Below are positions 25,103 through 34,437 of a DNA stretch of 64,000 nucleotides, piece after piece (positions within the stretch are counted from its first letter, which is position 1; each line of letters begins with the position of its first letter). The position numbers and the translations under genes are program-made. The notes under the pieces were generated by a model that worked only from the letters and a program-made list of their open reading frames with translations, was not told where the DNA came from and did no database searches. Source of the stretch: Rhizobium tropici CIAT 899 (GTDB lineage: Bacteria; Pseudomonadota; Alphaproteobacteria; Rhizobiales; Rhizobiaceae). The stretch covers positions 1,062,374 through 1,126,373 of the forward strand of contig NC_020062.1 in the NCBI RefSeq assembly GCF_000330885.1, read 5' to 3'.

Positions 25103-26401
25103 ATGACGACTGAAACCAAGACTACCAAGACGACGAAAGGCATTTCCCGCCGCTCGCTGCTGAAGACCGGCGCTGCCGCTCTCGGCGCCATGGCCGGCTC
25201 CGGCGCCATCACCGGCTTTCCGACCATCTGGGCGCAATCGAACATCACGCTGCGCCAGTTCGGTACCGGCGTTTCGAACATCAATGCCATTGCGGAGAAG
25301 TGCAAGGCCGATCTCGGCATTACGCTCGAGATGACGGCGACCGATTCGGATGCCGCCGCACAGCGAGCCGTGACGCAGCCGAACAGCTACGATATCGCCG
25401 ACATCGAATACTGGATCGCCAAGAAGGTCTTTCCGACCGGCGTCATGCAGCCGATGGACGTCAAAAAGCTCAAATATTACGACAAGATCGTTCCGCTCTT
25501 CATCAACGGCAAGCTGAAGTCCGACAGCGTCATCGCGCAGGGCACGGCACCCCACACGGTGGGCTTTGTCGAAGGGCAGGGCTCGAAGAAATTCGCCAAG
25601 GAGCCGACGCAGTGGATGACGATGGTTCCGACCATCTACAATGCCGATACGCTCGGCATTCGTCCCGATCTCACCGGTCGTCCGATCACCAGCTGGGCCG
25701 ACATTCTCGATCCGGCCTTCAAGGGCAAGACCGCGATCCTCAATATCCCGTCCATCGGCATCATGGATGCTGCGATGATCATGGAAGCTGCCGGCAAGAT
25801 CAAATATGCCGACAAGGGCAACATGACGAAGGCGGAAATCGACAAGACCATCGACTTCTTGATCAAGACCAAGGGCGATGGCCAATTCCGCGCCTTCTGG
25901 AAGTCCTTCGACGAAAGCGTCAACCTGATGGCATCAGGTGAAGTGGTTATTCAGTCCATGTGGTCGCCGGCGGTCGCTGCAGTCCGCTCCAAGGGTATTG
26001 CCTGCACCTTCCAGCCACTCAAGGAAGGCTATCGTGCCTGGGGCGGTGGTCTCGGCCTCGCATCGCATCTCAAGGGCGCACAGCTCGACGCGGCTTATGA
26101 ATATATCAATTGGTACACCTCCGGCTGGGTCGGTGGTTACCTTAACCGCCAGGGCTACTATTCCGCCTGCATGGAAACGGCCAAGAACTTCATGTCGGCC
26201 GATGAATGGGGCTACTGGATCGAGGGCAAGCCGGCGCAGGGCGATATCCTCTCTCCGGAAGGCAAAGTCATGGAGAAGGCCGGCGCCGTTCGCGATGGCG
26301 GTTCCTTCGAAACCCGCATGGGTGCCGTCGCCTGCTGGAACTCGGTCATGGATGAGGACCGCTACATGGTTCGTCGCTGGAACGAATTCATTGCTGCCTA
26401 A
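25103..26401 (+). CDS. Tat-exported ABC substrate-binding protein (PotD/PotF-like)
   Basis: The 432-aa protein starts at the ATG at 25103 (AGGGGA upstream), 29 bases after the ATPase stop; an in-frame ATG at 25028 would overlap that gene. The N-terminus has a twin-arginine signal, SRRSLLKTGAAALGAMAG, so it is likely exported folded. The mature part has the polyamine-type fold with YDIADIEYWIAKKVFPTG and MVPTIYNADTLGIRPDL. Members bind polyamines or other cationic or nitrogenous small molecules. Tat export with a TGA-style alanine-rich core is common for these in rhizobia. Ligand not deducible. Confidence 0.9.
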   Translation: MTTETKTTKTTKGISRRSLLKTGAAALGAMAGSGAITGFPTIWAQSNITLRQFGTGVSNINAIAEKCKADLGITLEMTATDSDAAAQRAVTQPNSYDIADIEYWIAKKVFPTGVMQPMDVKKLKYYDKIVPLFINGKLKSDSVIAQGTAPHTVGFVEGQGSKKFAKEPTQWMTMVPTIYNADTLGIRPDLTGRPITSWADILDPAFKGKTAILNIPSIGIMDAAMIMEAAGKIKYADKGNMTKAEIDKTIDFLIKTKGDGQFRAFWKSFDESVNLMASGEVVIQSMWSPAVAAVRSKGIACTFQPLKEGYRAWGGGLGLASHLKGAQLDAAYEYINWYTSGWVGGYLNRQGYYSACMETAKNFMSADEWGYWIEGKPAQGDILSPEGKVMEKAGAVRDGGSFETRMGAVACWNSVMDEDRYMVRRWNEFIAA

Positions 26402-26417
26402 GCTGCGATCGATCATT

Positions 26418-26445
26418 TCCTCTCCCCTTCAAAACGGGGAGAGGA
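26418..26445 (+). terminator. intercistronic hairpin after the binding-protein gene
   Basis: TCCTCTCCCC, loop TTCAAAAC, GGGGAGAGGA form a perfect 10-bp stem between the binding-protein stop and the first permease. It lacks a T-run and probably stabilises the upstream mRNA or limits read-through. Confidence 0.6.
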
Positions 26446-26469
26446 TCCTACCAATGGAGAGGCCGGACT

Positions 26470-27381
26470 ATGGCGACAATCGCTTCCTCGGATGCGGAGC
26501 AGGAAACTCAGAAGCCCGGGCGTGGATTTGCCGTACCCGGCTGGGCCGTCGCCTATCTGCAGGCAACGCCGCTGTTTCTCATTCTCGGCTTCTTCTTCCT
26601 GTTGCCGATCGCCATGATCGGCATCGTCAGTTTCTGGGATTATGATTTCGCCGGCCTCTATCCGGCGTTCCTGACCACGAATTATACCGATACGCTCGGT
26701 TCGTGGGTTACATGGAAAACCTACCTCAACACATTGAAATTTACGGCAATTGTCTGGGCGCTGACGCTCTTCATCGGCTTCTGGGTCGCCTATTTTCTGG
26801 CTTTCCATATTCGCCGCACCTCGACGCAGATGATCCTTTTCCTCGTCTGCACCGTGCCCTTCATGACCTCTAACATCATTCGCATGATCTCGTGGATACC
26901 CGTTCTCGGGCGCAACGGACTTGTCAATTCGACGCTGATCGAGATGGGCCTTATCCCACAGCCGATCGAATGGCTGCTCTATTCCGATTTCGCCGTCGTG
27001 CTTGCCATGGTGCATCTCTACACACTGTTCATGGTGACGCCGATCTTCAACACGCTGATGCGTATCGACCGTTCTCTGTTCGAAGCCGCGCGGGATGCCG
27101 GCGCCAGCGGATGGCAGGTGCTGTGGAATGTCATCATCCCGCTTGCCAAGCCGGGCATGGCGATCGGCAGCATCTTCGTCGTCACGCTCGTCATGGCGGA
27201 TTTCTCCACCGTGCAGGTGATGTCGGGTGGCCAGAGCGCATCCATTGCGCTGATGATGAAGAACCAGATGTCGCTGCTGCAATATCCCGCCGCTGCCGCC
27301 AATGCGGTCGTGCTTCTGATCGTCGTATTGCTGATGGTTGCTGCCATCCTGCGCATCGTCGATATCCGCAAGGAGCTCTAA
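26470..27381 (+). CDS. ABC transporter permease, PotB-like
   Basis: The 303-aa membrane protein has a long cytoplasmic N-terminus, about six membrane segments (first at roughly 36-60) and the EAA coupling loop LFEAARDAGASGWQVLWNVIIPLAKPG. This is the first permease of a spermidine/putrescine-type importer. It is followed by the second permease after one base. Confidence 0.92.
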   Translation: MATIASSDAEQETQKPGRGFAVPGWAVAYLQATPLFLILGFFFLLPIAMIGIVSFWDYDFAGLYPAFLTTNYTDTLGSWVTWKTYLNTLKFTAIVWALTLFIGFWVAYFLAFHIRRTSTQMILFLVCTVPFMTSNIIRMISWIPVLGRNGLVNSTLIEMGLIPQPIEWLLYSDFAVVLAMVHLYTLFMVTPIFNTLMRIDRSLFEAARDAGASGWQVLWNVIIPLAKPGMAIGSIFVVTLVMADFSTVQVMSGGQSASIALMMKNQMSLLQYPAAAANAVVLLIVVLLMVAAILRIVDIRKEL

Positions 27382-27382
27382 G

Positions 27383-28204
27383 ATGAACAGTGAAAAGCGC
27401 GGCCTGGAATTCTATCTTCTGGCAATCTTCTTCACGATTTTCGTCCTGTTTCTCTACGGTCCGCTCTCGGCGGTCATCATCCTGTCTTTCCAGGGACCGG
27501 ACGGCGGCCTGACCTTCCCGTTGAATGGCGTCTCGCTGCATTGGTTCGCCAATCTCTTCGAGAAACAGGCGGTGGGGGATTTCGGCGCATCGTTCCAGCG
27601 TTCCTTGATCCTCGGCGTGATGGTCATGATCGTGACCGTCGTCGTCTCGCTGCTCGCGGGCCTTGCCTTTCGCCGCCGGTTCCGCGGATCGACGTTCCTG
27701 TTCTACGCGACGGTTGCGAGCCTCGTCGTCCCATCCATCATCATTTCGCTGGGGATCGGCGTCGTCTTTCAGCAGGGCGGCATCGCGCCGGCGTGGTATT
27801 CCTCCGCCTTCGGCGCGCATCTGACCTGGACCTTGCCCTTCGGCGTGCTGATCATGTTTGCCGTCTTCAACCGGTTTTCGCCGGCCTATGAGGAGGCAGC
27901 CCGCGATCTTGGCGCCAGCTCTTGGCAAACCTTCCGCCATGTAGTGCTGCCGATGATAGTGCCGAGCCTTATCGGCGTCGGCCTGTTCGGCTTCACGCTG
28001 TCCTATGACGAGTTCGCCCGCACCCTGATGACGTCGGGCACCTACAATACCCTGCCGCTCGAAATCTACGGCATGACGACGAATGTCACGACGCCGGTGC
28101 TCTATGCGCTCGGAACGGTGACTACGCTCTTTTCCTTTACCATCATCCTATTGGCGCTTGCGGTCATGACCATGCTCGGCCGCCGCCAAGCCAAGAAAAG
28201 TTGA
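27383..28204 (+). CDS. ABC transporter permease, PotC-like
   Basis: From the ATG at 27383 (AAGGAGCTCTAAG upstream) the protein has 273 residues and about six membrane segments, with the EAA loop YEEAARDLGASSWQTFRHVVLP. An earlier in-frame ATG at 27338 lies inside the preceding permease gene and is not favoured. It pairs with the PotB-like protein to form the membrane channel. Confidence 0.92.
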   Translation: MNSEKRGLEFYLLAIFFTIFVLFLYGPLSAVIILSFQGPDGGLTFPLNGVSLHWFANLFEKQAVGDFGASFQRSLILGVMVMIVTVVVSLLAGLAFRRRFRGSTFLFYATVASLVVPSIIISLGIGVVFQQGGIAPAWYSSAFGAHLTWTLPFGVLIMFAVFNRFSPAYEEAARDLGASSWQTFRHVVLPMIVPSLIGVGLFGFTLSYDEFARTLMTSGTYNTLPLEIYGMTTNVTTPVLYALGTVTTLFSFTIILLALAVMTMLGRRQAKKS

Positions 28205-28208
28205 GATC

Positions 28209-28952
28209 ATGCGCCTGCTGCTTATCAATCCGAATACCACCGTTTCCATGACGGAGAAGGCGGCAATCGCTGCGCGTGCCGTTGCAGGCCCCGGCACGGA
28301 GATCATCGCTGCCACCTCACAGATGGGGCCGGCTTCGATCGAGGGCTATTATGACGGCGCTATCGCCGTGCCCGGCATGCTGCGCGAATTGAAGGAGAGA
28401 CAGGCCGAAGGCTATGACGCCGCGATCATCTGCTGTTTCGACGACACCGGTCTGGAAGCCGCACGCATGTTCTGTGACGTACCTGTCGTCGGTCTGTGTG
28501 AAGCAGCCGTAGCCACGGCCGGCTTCCTGGCACAGCGCTTCAGCGTGGTGACGACGCTCGAACGCTCGCGCATCCTCATCGACAATCTTGTCCATCGCTA
28601 TGGCATGGGCGCGCGGGCAAAGGTTCGCGCCTCCGATATCCCCGTGCTCGAGCTTGAAGATTCGTCTTCGAGTGCAATTGGAAAGCTGCGGGCGGAAATC
28701 GAGCGAGCGCTCGCTGAAGACGGGGCGGAGGCCATTGTCCTCGGCTGCGCCGGCATGACGGATCTCGCAAGGCAGCTCCAATCGATCTACGGCATCCCGG
28801 TCGTGGATGGTGTCGCCGCAGCGGTCAAGCAGGCCGAAGCTTTGGTGTCGCTGGGCCTATCCACCAGCAAGCGCAGTTCCTACGCCTCCCCATTGCCTAA
28901 GCCTTTTTCAGGAGCGATGCAGGATTTTGCGCCGACATCGGCGTTGGCTTAA
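28209..28952 (+). CDS. Asp/Glu/hydantoin racemase family protein
   Basis: The 247-aa protein shows the family pattern: NPNTT near the start, two catalytic cysteines C76 (AIICCFDD) and C180 (IVLGCAGM), and GIPVVDGV near the C-terminus. Enzymes of this family epimerise hydantoins, allantoin or acidic amino acids by a two-base mechanism. It lies 4 bases after the PotC-like permease gene, so it is part of the transporter operon. With the divergent cytosine-deaminase-like amidohydrolase it suggests catabolism of a hydantoin-, ureide- or pyrimidine-like compound. Confidence 0.88.
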   Translation: MRLLLINPNTTVSMTEKAAIAARAVAGPGTEIIAATSQMGPASIEGYYDGAIAVPGMLRELKERQAEGYDAAIICCFDDTGLEAARMFCDVPVVGLCEAAVATAGFLAQRFSVVTTLERSRILIDNLVHRYGMGARAKVRASDIPVLELEDSSSSAIGKLRAEIERALAEDGAEAIVLGCAGMTDLARQLQSIYGIPVVDGVAAAVKQAEALVSLGLSTSKRSSYASPLPKPFSGAMQDFAPTSALA

Positions 28953-29054
28953 CCTCATCACAATTCATATTTGGTGCCTCGGCTGATCGCCGCACCTTGC
29001 GAATGGCATATCACGGCTCCCCGGACTACAATGCCACGGTAAAGAACGAGAGTC

Positions 29055-30347
29055 GTGGATTTGGCACAGAGAGCCGGCAAAGCTGATCTTCCCCTGCATG
29101 GCGGCCGCGTACCGCGCTGGCTTGGGGATCGCATGACGCGCCTGGGTGCCGTCATCACCGAGGCAATCGTGCAGCATTACGGTCGCGACGAGCTCTTTCG
29201 CCGCCTCGCCAATCCCTTCTGGTTCCAGTCTTTCGGCGCCGTCATGGGCATGGATTGGCATTCCTCGGGGATCACGACGAGCGTCCTTGGCGCCCTGAAG
29301 CGCGGCCTGACGCCGCTATCCGGCGAACTTGGAATCCATGTCTGCGGCGGCCGCGGCGCGCAATCGCGCAAGACGCCGGGCGAACTTCTTGATATCGGCG
29401 ATCGCGTCGGTATCGACGGTGCGTCCCTTGCCATGAAGAGCCGGCTGATCGCGAAGGTGGACAGCGCAGCCGTGCAGGATGGCTTCGACCTCTACCTGCA
29501 TGGCTTCATCGTCGCCGACGACGGCAAGTGGGTCGTCATCCAGCAGGGCATGAGCGACGAACGCCGGCAAGCACGCCGATATCACTGGCTATCGGAGGGT
29601 TTGACGAGCTTCCTGGATTCGCCGCACGCGGCTATCGAAGGGCGCGAGCAGGGCGAGATCGTCAATCTTGCCGATCGGCGCGCCGAGCGTTCCCGCGACG
29701 GTCAGCTGGATCTGCTTGCTTCCTTGGGGCCGGATAAAATCATTCAAGAATTCAGTGCACTGGAAGGGAAAGTTCCAGTAGTTGGCAAACAAGAAGCACA
29801 GCCGATGCTGCCATACCTCGTCATGCCGGCGCATCACGATGTGCGTCAAGAAGACGTGAACATGCGGCGCCTGCACGGAAATCTCGCTGCGGCTGCCGAT
29901 CGTGGTCCGGTGGATTTCGAGGGTCTGCTTCTGACGCCTGGGGTTGGCGCGCGCACGGTGAAGGCTTTGGCGATGGTCGCCGAAGTGGTTCATGGCGCAC
30001 CCTGCCGCTTCTCCGACCCCGCGCGCTTCTCGCTCGCCCATGGTGGCAAGGACCGACATCCCTTTCCCGTGCCGCTGAAGGTCTATGACGAGACGATCAA
30101 TGTGATGAAATCCGCCGTCAGGAAGGGCCGCCTCGGTCGTGACGAGGAATTATCGGCGCTGAAGCGGCTGGATGACCAATCGCGGATGCTGGAGCGCTAC
30201 GTCACCGGCCCCGATCTCAAAGAAATCGTAGCCGGTGAATTCGACAGATCCTTTTCCTACGGTGGCCGTAGCGTTTTCGGCTGGGAGCCTCCTGCGGACT
30301 CCGAGAATGACGGCGCTGAGGGCAACTTCGGCTCTTCCAAGAGTTAA
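29055..30347 (+). CDS. DUF763 domain protein with helix-hairpin-helix-like motif
   Basis: The 430-aa protein matches the DUF763 pattern: an N-terminal KADLPLHGGRVPRWLGDRM, then GIHVCGGRG and VVIQQGM. The segment LTPGVGARTVKALAMVAEVV near residue 300 resembles the helix-hairpin-helix of DNA glycosylases and other nucleic-acid-binding proteins, followed by SLAHGGKDRHPFPVP. It starts at a GTG. The family is widespread in archaea and some bacteria, and has no established function. DNA or RNA binding is inferred from the hairpin. Confidence 0.85.
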   Translation: MDLAQRAGKADLPLHGGRVPRWLGDRMTRLGAVITEAIVQHYGRDELFRRLANPFWFQSFGAVMGMDWHSSGITTSVLGALKRGLTPLSGELGIHVCGGRGAQSRKTPGELLDIGDRVGIDGASLAMKSRLIAKVDSAAVQDGFDLYLHGFIVADDGKWVVIQQGMSDERRQARRYHWLSEGLTSFLDSPHAAIEGREQGEIVNLADRRAERSRDGQLDLLASLGPDKIIQEFSALEGKVPVVGKQEAQPMLPYLVMPAHHDVRQEDVNMRRLHGNLAAAADRGPVDFEGLLLTPGVGARTVKALAMVAEVVHGAPCRFSDPARFSLAHGGKDRHPFPVPLKVYDETINVMKSAVRKGRLGRDEELSALKRLDDQSRMLERYVTGPDLKEIVAGEFDRSFSYGGRSVFGWEPPADSENDGAEGNFGSSKS

Positions 30348-30398
30348 GCCGGGGCCTTGACAGAAGGGAGAGGCTTGCCTGGCCGCTCCGTCATCGAT

Positions 30399-32735
30399 TC
30401 AAGGCAGTGTATAGCCGATCACATAGTCGCCTGGTTTCGTTCCCACGGAACCGTGACCACCGGCCACCATGACGACATATTGCTTGTTGTCGCCGGCGGT
30501 ATACGTCATCGGCGTCGACTGGCCACCCGCCGGCAGGCGTGCCTGCCAAAGCTGCCTGCCTGTCGTGACATCATAGGCCCTGAGATAATTGTCCACCGCT
30601 GCCCCCAGGAACGCCACTCCGCCCTTGGTCATCATCGGGCCGCCAATGCCGGGAACGCCGACTTTGAAGGGCAGGGGCAGCGGGGTCATGTCATGGACGG
30701 TACCGTTCTTGTGCTTGTAGGCGATCTTGCCGGTCTTCAGATCGACACCGGCGACATAGCCCCAAGGCGGTGCCTGGCAGGGAATGCCGAGCGGGCTGAC
30801 GAACGGACCCATGTAGACGCCATAGGGTGAGCCTTCGTTTCGGTTGAGCCCTTGTTCGCTGCCTTTATCGCCAGCGCCCTTCGGCGGAATCTCCGCGCGC
30901 GGCACCAGTCGGGAGGTAAAGGCGAGATAGGTCGGCATGCCGAACATGATCTGCCGCTCAGGATCGACGGCGACGCTGCCCCAGTTGAAAGTGCCGAAAT
31001 TGCCGGGAAAGATGATAGAACCGCGCAGCGATGGTGGCGTGTAGCGGCCTTCATATTGATGCTGGTGGAAAGAGATACGGCAGGCGAGCTGATCGAACAG
31101 CGAGATGCCCCACATGTCCTTTTCCTGCAAGGGCGGCGGCGAGAAGGTCAGATCGGAGATCGGCTGGGTCGGCGAGGCATGATCCTCCGGAATGGTGCCG
31201 CCCGGCGCCGGTATTTCCTTGAAGGGAATGATCGGTGCTCCGGTGCGGCGATCGAGCACATATATGTCGCCCTGCTTGGTCGACGCGACTAGGGCAGGGA
31301 CGGTGGTGCCGTCGGCCTTGGTCAGATCGACGAGCACGGGTTGGGCCGGCACGTCCATATCCCAAAGATCGTGATGGACGAATTGCTGCACCCATTTGAG
31401 CTGGCCGGTATTGATGTCGAGCGCGACTACAGAGGAGGAGAAGCGTTCCACATTGGCGCTGCGGCCCATGCCAAGCTGGTCTGGCGTTTGGTTGCCAAGC
31501 GGAACGTAAACCATGCCGAGCTTCTCGTCGGCGCTGGAAACCGACCAGCTGTTCGGTGAGTTGGTCGTATAGGTCTGGCCAGCGGGCAGCGGCGCTGTCT
31601 GATCCGGGTTGCCCGAATCCCAGTTCCAGAGCAGCGCGCCGGTCCGGGCGTCGAAGGCGCGGATGACGCCGGACTGTTCCTGGGTGGAATAATTGTCGTT
31701 CACCGCGCCGCCGATGATGATTTTGTCGGCGACGATGACGGGCGGCGACGTCGAATAATAGTAGCCAGCCGGATTGTATTTCATGCCGTTTTCAAGATGC
31801 AGGGTGCCCTGATCGGCAAAGCTCGGACAAACCTTGCCGTTGGCAGCATCGAGCGCGATCAGCCGGCCATCCGAGGTCGGCAGATAGACGCGATCGGCAC
31901 ACGGTGCGCCGGCAGCAGCGGTCGTGTCGTGATAATAGGAGACACCGCGGCAGGTCTGATGCTGTCGGTTGGGGTTCATGCCGGCATTGGCATCGTAACG
32001 CCATTTTTCCTTGCCGTCCGTCGCACCGATGGCGATCGCCAGGCTATGGGGCGTGCAGATATAAAGCGTGTCGCCGATCTTGAGCGGCGTAACCTGATAA
32101 GTCGTCTCGCCGATGTCATCGGGGCGCTTCACATCACCTGTCTGATATCGCCAGGCCTCCTTCAGATTTCCGACGTTCTGAGCATTGATCTGGTCGAGAG
32201 GCGAGTAACGCTGACCAAACGAGGTTCGACCATATTGATGCCACTCACCATCGGGCACATCGCCGCCCATCGGGGCATTCGCAGCCATTGTCGTCGGCAA
32301 ATCGCCGGAGAGATCGTGCGGATCGGTCGTCATCGAATAGACCGCGACCAGGATGGCAATAATCAAGGGTATGGCGAGCGGCCATGGATTGGCTCCATAG
32401 TAAACGCCGTCGAGGCTGCGAAAGCCCAGCGGCCGCCGGATCCAGGGTGTCAGAAGCCATAGACCGATCAGAATGATCACGCCGCCACGCGGGCCGAGCT
32501 GCCACCAGTCAAAACCGACCTCCCATATCGCCCATCCAAGCGCTGCCAGCACGAAGATCGCATAGAGCCAGAGTGCGGCTGCCTTGCGCATATAAAGCAG
32601 GATCGCCGTTAGGAGGAAGGCGATGCCGGCCAGAAGATAAAAGGGGCTTCCGCCGAGCAGTGTAAGCCAAAGCCCGCCGCCGCCGAGTGCCAGACCGATT
32701 AGGGCGAGGATGATCGATGTGATTACGAGGGCCAT
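30399..32735 (-). CDS. gcd: membrane-bound PQQ-dependent glucose dehydrogenase
   Basis: From the ATG at 32735 (GGAG six bases upstream) the protein has 778 residues, normal for quinoprotein glucose dehydrogenase. The first 140 residues form about five membrane helices. From about 165 the periplasmic eight-bladed propeller begins, with EWHQYGRTSFGQRYSPLDQIN, WRYQTGD, VTPLKIGDTLYICTPHS and RQHQTCRGVSYY, and tryptophan-docking repeats through to WQARLPAGGQSTPMTY. It oxidises glucose to gluconolactone in the periplasm, feeding electrons to ubiquinone, and acid release can solubilise phosphate. No PQQ synthesis genes are in this window. Confidence 0.94.
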   Translation of the reverse strand: MALVITSIILALIGLALGGGGLWLTLLGGSPFYLLAGIAFLLTAILLYMRKAAALWLYAIFVLAALGWAIWEVGFDWWQLGPRGGVIILIGLWLLTPWIRRPLGFRSLDGVYYGANPWPLAIPLIIAILVAVYSMTTDPHDLSGDLPTTMAANAPMGGDVPDGEWHQYGRTSFGQRYSPLDQINAQNVGNLKEAWRYQTGDVKRPDDIGETTYQVTPLKIGDTLYICTPHSLAIAIGATDGKEKWRYDANAGMNPNRQHQTCRGVSYYHDTTAAAGAPCADRVYLPTSDGRLIALDAANGKVCPSFADQGTLHLENGMKYNPAGYYYSTSPPVIVADKIIIGGAVNDNYSTQEQSGVIRAFDARTGALLWNWDSGNPDQTAPLPAGQTYTTNSPNSWSVSSADEKLGMVYVPLGNQTPDQLGMGRSANVERFSSSVVALDINTGQLKWVQQFVHHDLWDMDVPAQPVLVDLTKADGTTVPALVASTKQGDIYVLDRRTGAPIIPFKEIPAPGGTIPEDHASPTQPISDLTFSPPPLQEKDMWGISLFDQLACRISFHQHQYEGRYTPPSLRGSIIFPGNFGTFNWGSVAVDPERQIMFGMPTYLAFTSRLVPRAEIPPKGAGDKGSEQGLNRNEGSPYGVYMGPFVSPLGIPCQAPPWGYVAGVDLKTGKIAYKHKNGTVHDMTPLPLPFKVGVPGIGGPMMTKGGVAFLGAAVDNYLRAYDVTTGRQLWQARLPAGGQSTPMTYTAGDNKQYVVMVAGGHGSVGTKPGDYVIGYTLP

Positions 32736-33091
32736 GATCTGCTCCAGTCTAACCGCCGATGGGACGGTGATTGCTTGAAAGCATGCGAACTCCCGCGAAG
32801 TCCTTTCGGACTTCAACGTCTGGCTATATCGAAAATCGATGTCTGTTGTTTCGCGGGCAACGAGAAGAGGCACACGCAGGGCGGTTCGGGTCGGTACATC
32901 AATCCCCCTAATCAGATCAGAGACTGAACGTCACGATTGCAAGAATGTTCCAATCCGGTCAGCCATTCAAATGCGATGCCGTGGCGCCCGATTTGATTAA
33001 CGGGCGTAGTTAATTTTTTAACAATTTTCAGAGATACTAATGGAACAGATATTGAAATCAAGGGTTTCCGTGCAAAGCCGGAGGACTGTAA
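32736..33091. other. gcd upstream region and spacer
   Basis: No gene was recognised. GAAGTCC, loop TTTC, GGACTTC (32797-32814) forms a 7-bp hairpin 62 bases upstream of the gcd start and would lie in its leader. The part near 33000-33040 is AT-rich and may hold the promoter of the small rightward gene. Confidence 0.4.
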
Positions 33092-33280
33092 ATGAATATG
33101 AAGATCGTGACTGCCCAATCGGAAGTAGAAACCGAGGACACCGGCACCTATCCGGATGGCATGATGGAGCGTATTCTGGTCGAGTTTTCCGCAAGCTTCG
33201 AGCGACAGCACCGCAAATCCCACGAGCGTGACTACGGCACGCACAAGGTGCTCCGACCGATACCAGCCGGACTCGCCTGA
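33092..33280 (+). CDS. small acidic hypothetical protein
   Basis: The 62-aa product has a strong ribosome site (GGAGG, 7 bases before the ATG). It has an acidic N-terminal half and a basic helix (SFERQHRKSHERDYGTHK). There is no signal peptide, cysteine pair or membrane segment. I do not recognise a family. Confidence 0.45.
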   Translation: MNMKIVTAQSEVETEDTGTYPDGMMERILVEFSASFERQHRKSHERDYGTHKVLRPIPAGLA

Positions 33281-33394
33281 GCAGCCAGAAGCTTACGGCC
33301 TTCGTCAGATGTACAGTGGCGCCATACACCTGCCTGATGGCGGCCTCCGCCCCACACATGCAGCCGAGGGCTGTACCAGTATAAGTTTCGCGGT

Positions 33395-34354
33395 TCATAG
33401 CACCTCGAAGAATTGCCCGATCTTGTCTCGCAGAATTGCGTTCTGCTGGCCGCTGCCAGCATAATCGAAATGGCCGGCATCCAGAATGAAGATTTCGTTG
33501 AATTCCTGCAGCGCATTTGCGACGGAAAACTGACAGGGCGGCGCAACGGCGGGATCGAAAAGGGCGGGCGCAACAAGCATCGGAATGCGGATACGACTTG
33601 CCGCGATCGCAGCATCGAAGAAGCGCAGCGTCTCCAAAACGCTGCCGTGTCTTTCCTGATAGGCCTGTACCGATTGCGCGCTGCCGACGGTTGGCAGTGT
33701 CAGCCATAGCTCCCGGTGGCCGAAAGTCGGAACGACGAGGTGGCCCCGCCTGATCCTGGCGTCAAAGGGAATGGCGAGAGCGCCGACACCGCCACCGAAA
33801 CTGATGCCGCTATAGCCGATATGGCCGGCAAGCCATGGATAGAGGGTCTCCAATGTCGAGACTGCGAGCCAGATGTCTTCCACGCAGCCGCCGATGACAT
33901 AGGTGTCGCGGTTTTCGATACCGCAAAGAACATGGCCGGATGCATCCGAGGGGATTTTCGGGCTCGCGCTGAGGGAGAGCCCGCGGCAACAGGGAAAAAG
34001 GATAGCCGTCTCTTCTACTGGCCACTCGAATTCCGGCTGGTCTCTTCCGCCATATCCGTGTCCGACGACCAGGCCGCGCCGCACCCGTCCGCTGCGGGGA
34101 ATGAGCAGCCAGCCATTGATCTGAAACGACCCTGTCGACATGTAGCTGATATCGAAGACGTGCCAGTTGTCGTGACGCTGCTTGCTATGGCGAAGCTTGG
34201 GTTGCGGATCGATGGCCAGGGCCGCCCTGTAGCGCTGCTGCCAGAACTCGTCAAAGCCCGCCGGAGCTTCCGGTGCTGCTATCGCCTGCAACTGCGCGAG
34301 CTGCATGCCATAAGTCGGATCGAAATCGAAGGGGTGGGATGTCGGTATGCTCAT
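33395..34354 (-). CDS. acetyl-xylan-esterase-like alpha/beta hydrolase (CE7/AXE1 family)
   Basis: The 319-aa protein has the CE7 layout: N-terminal DPTYGMQLAQLQ, GWLLIPRSGRVRRGLVVGHGYGG, a conserved CRGLSLS (the family's RGQ-type loop) and the nucleophile elbow GYSGISFGGGVGA. The late aspartate (ALFDPAVAPP) and histidine (DAGHFDY) complete a Ser-Asp-His triad. CE7 enzymes remove acetyl groups from oligosaccharides and cephalosporins. There is no signal peptide, so it is likely cytoplasmic and acts on imported acetylated sugars. Confidence 0.82.
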   Translation of the reverse strand: MSIPTSHPFDFDPTYGMQLAQLQAIAAPEAPAGFDEFWQQRYRAALAIDPQPKLRHSKQRHDNWHVFDISYMSTGSFQINGWLLIPRSGRVRRGLVVGHGYGGRDQPEFEWPVEETAILFPCCRGLSLSASPKIPSDASGHVLCGIENRDTYVIGGCVEDIWLAVSTLETLYPWLAGHIGYSGISFGGGVGALAIPFDARIRRGHLVVPTFGHRELWLTLPTVGSAQSVQAYQERHGSVLETLRFFDAAIAASRIRIPMLVAPALFDPAVAPPCQFSVANALQEFNEIFILDAGHFDYAGSGQQNAILRDKIGQFFEVL

Positions 34355-34437
34355 GGTAAATTTTCGCGTGAGAGCACGGCTGAGGCAAGAAGCAAGATTG
34401 CCGATCCGCGGGGCTGTCGTCGCGGCTTACTCCCTGT

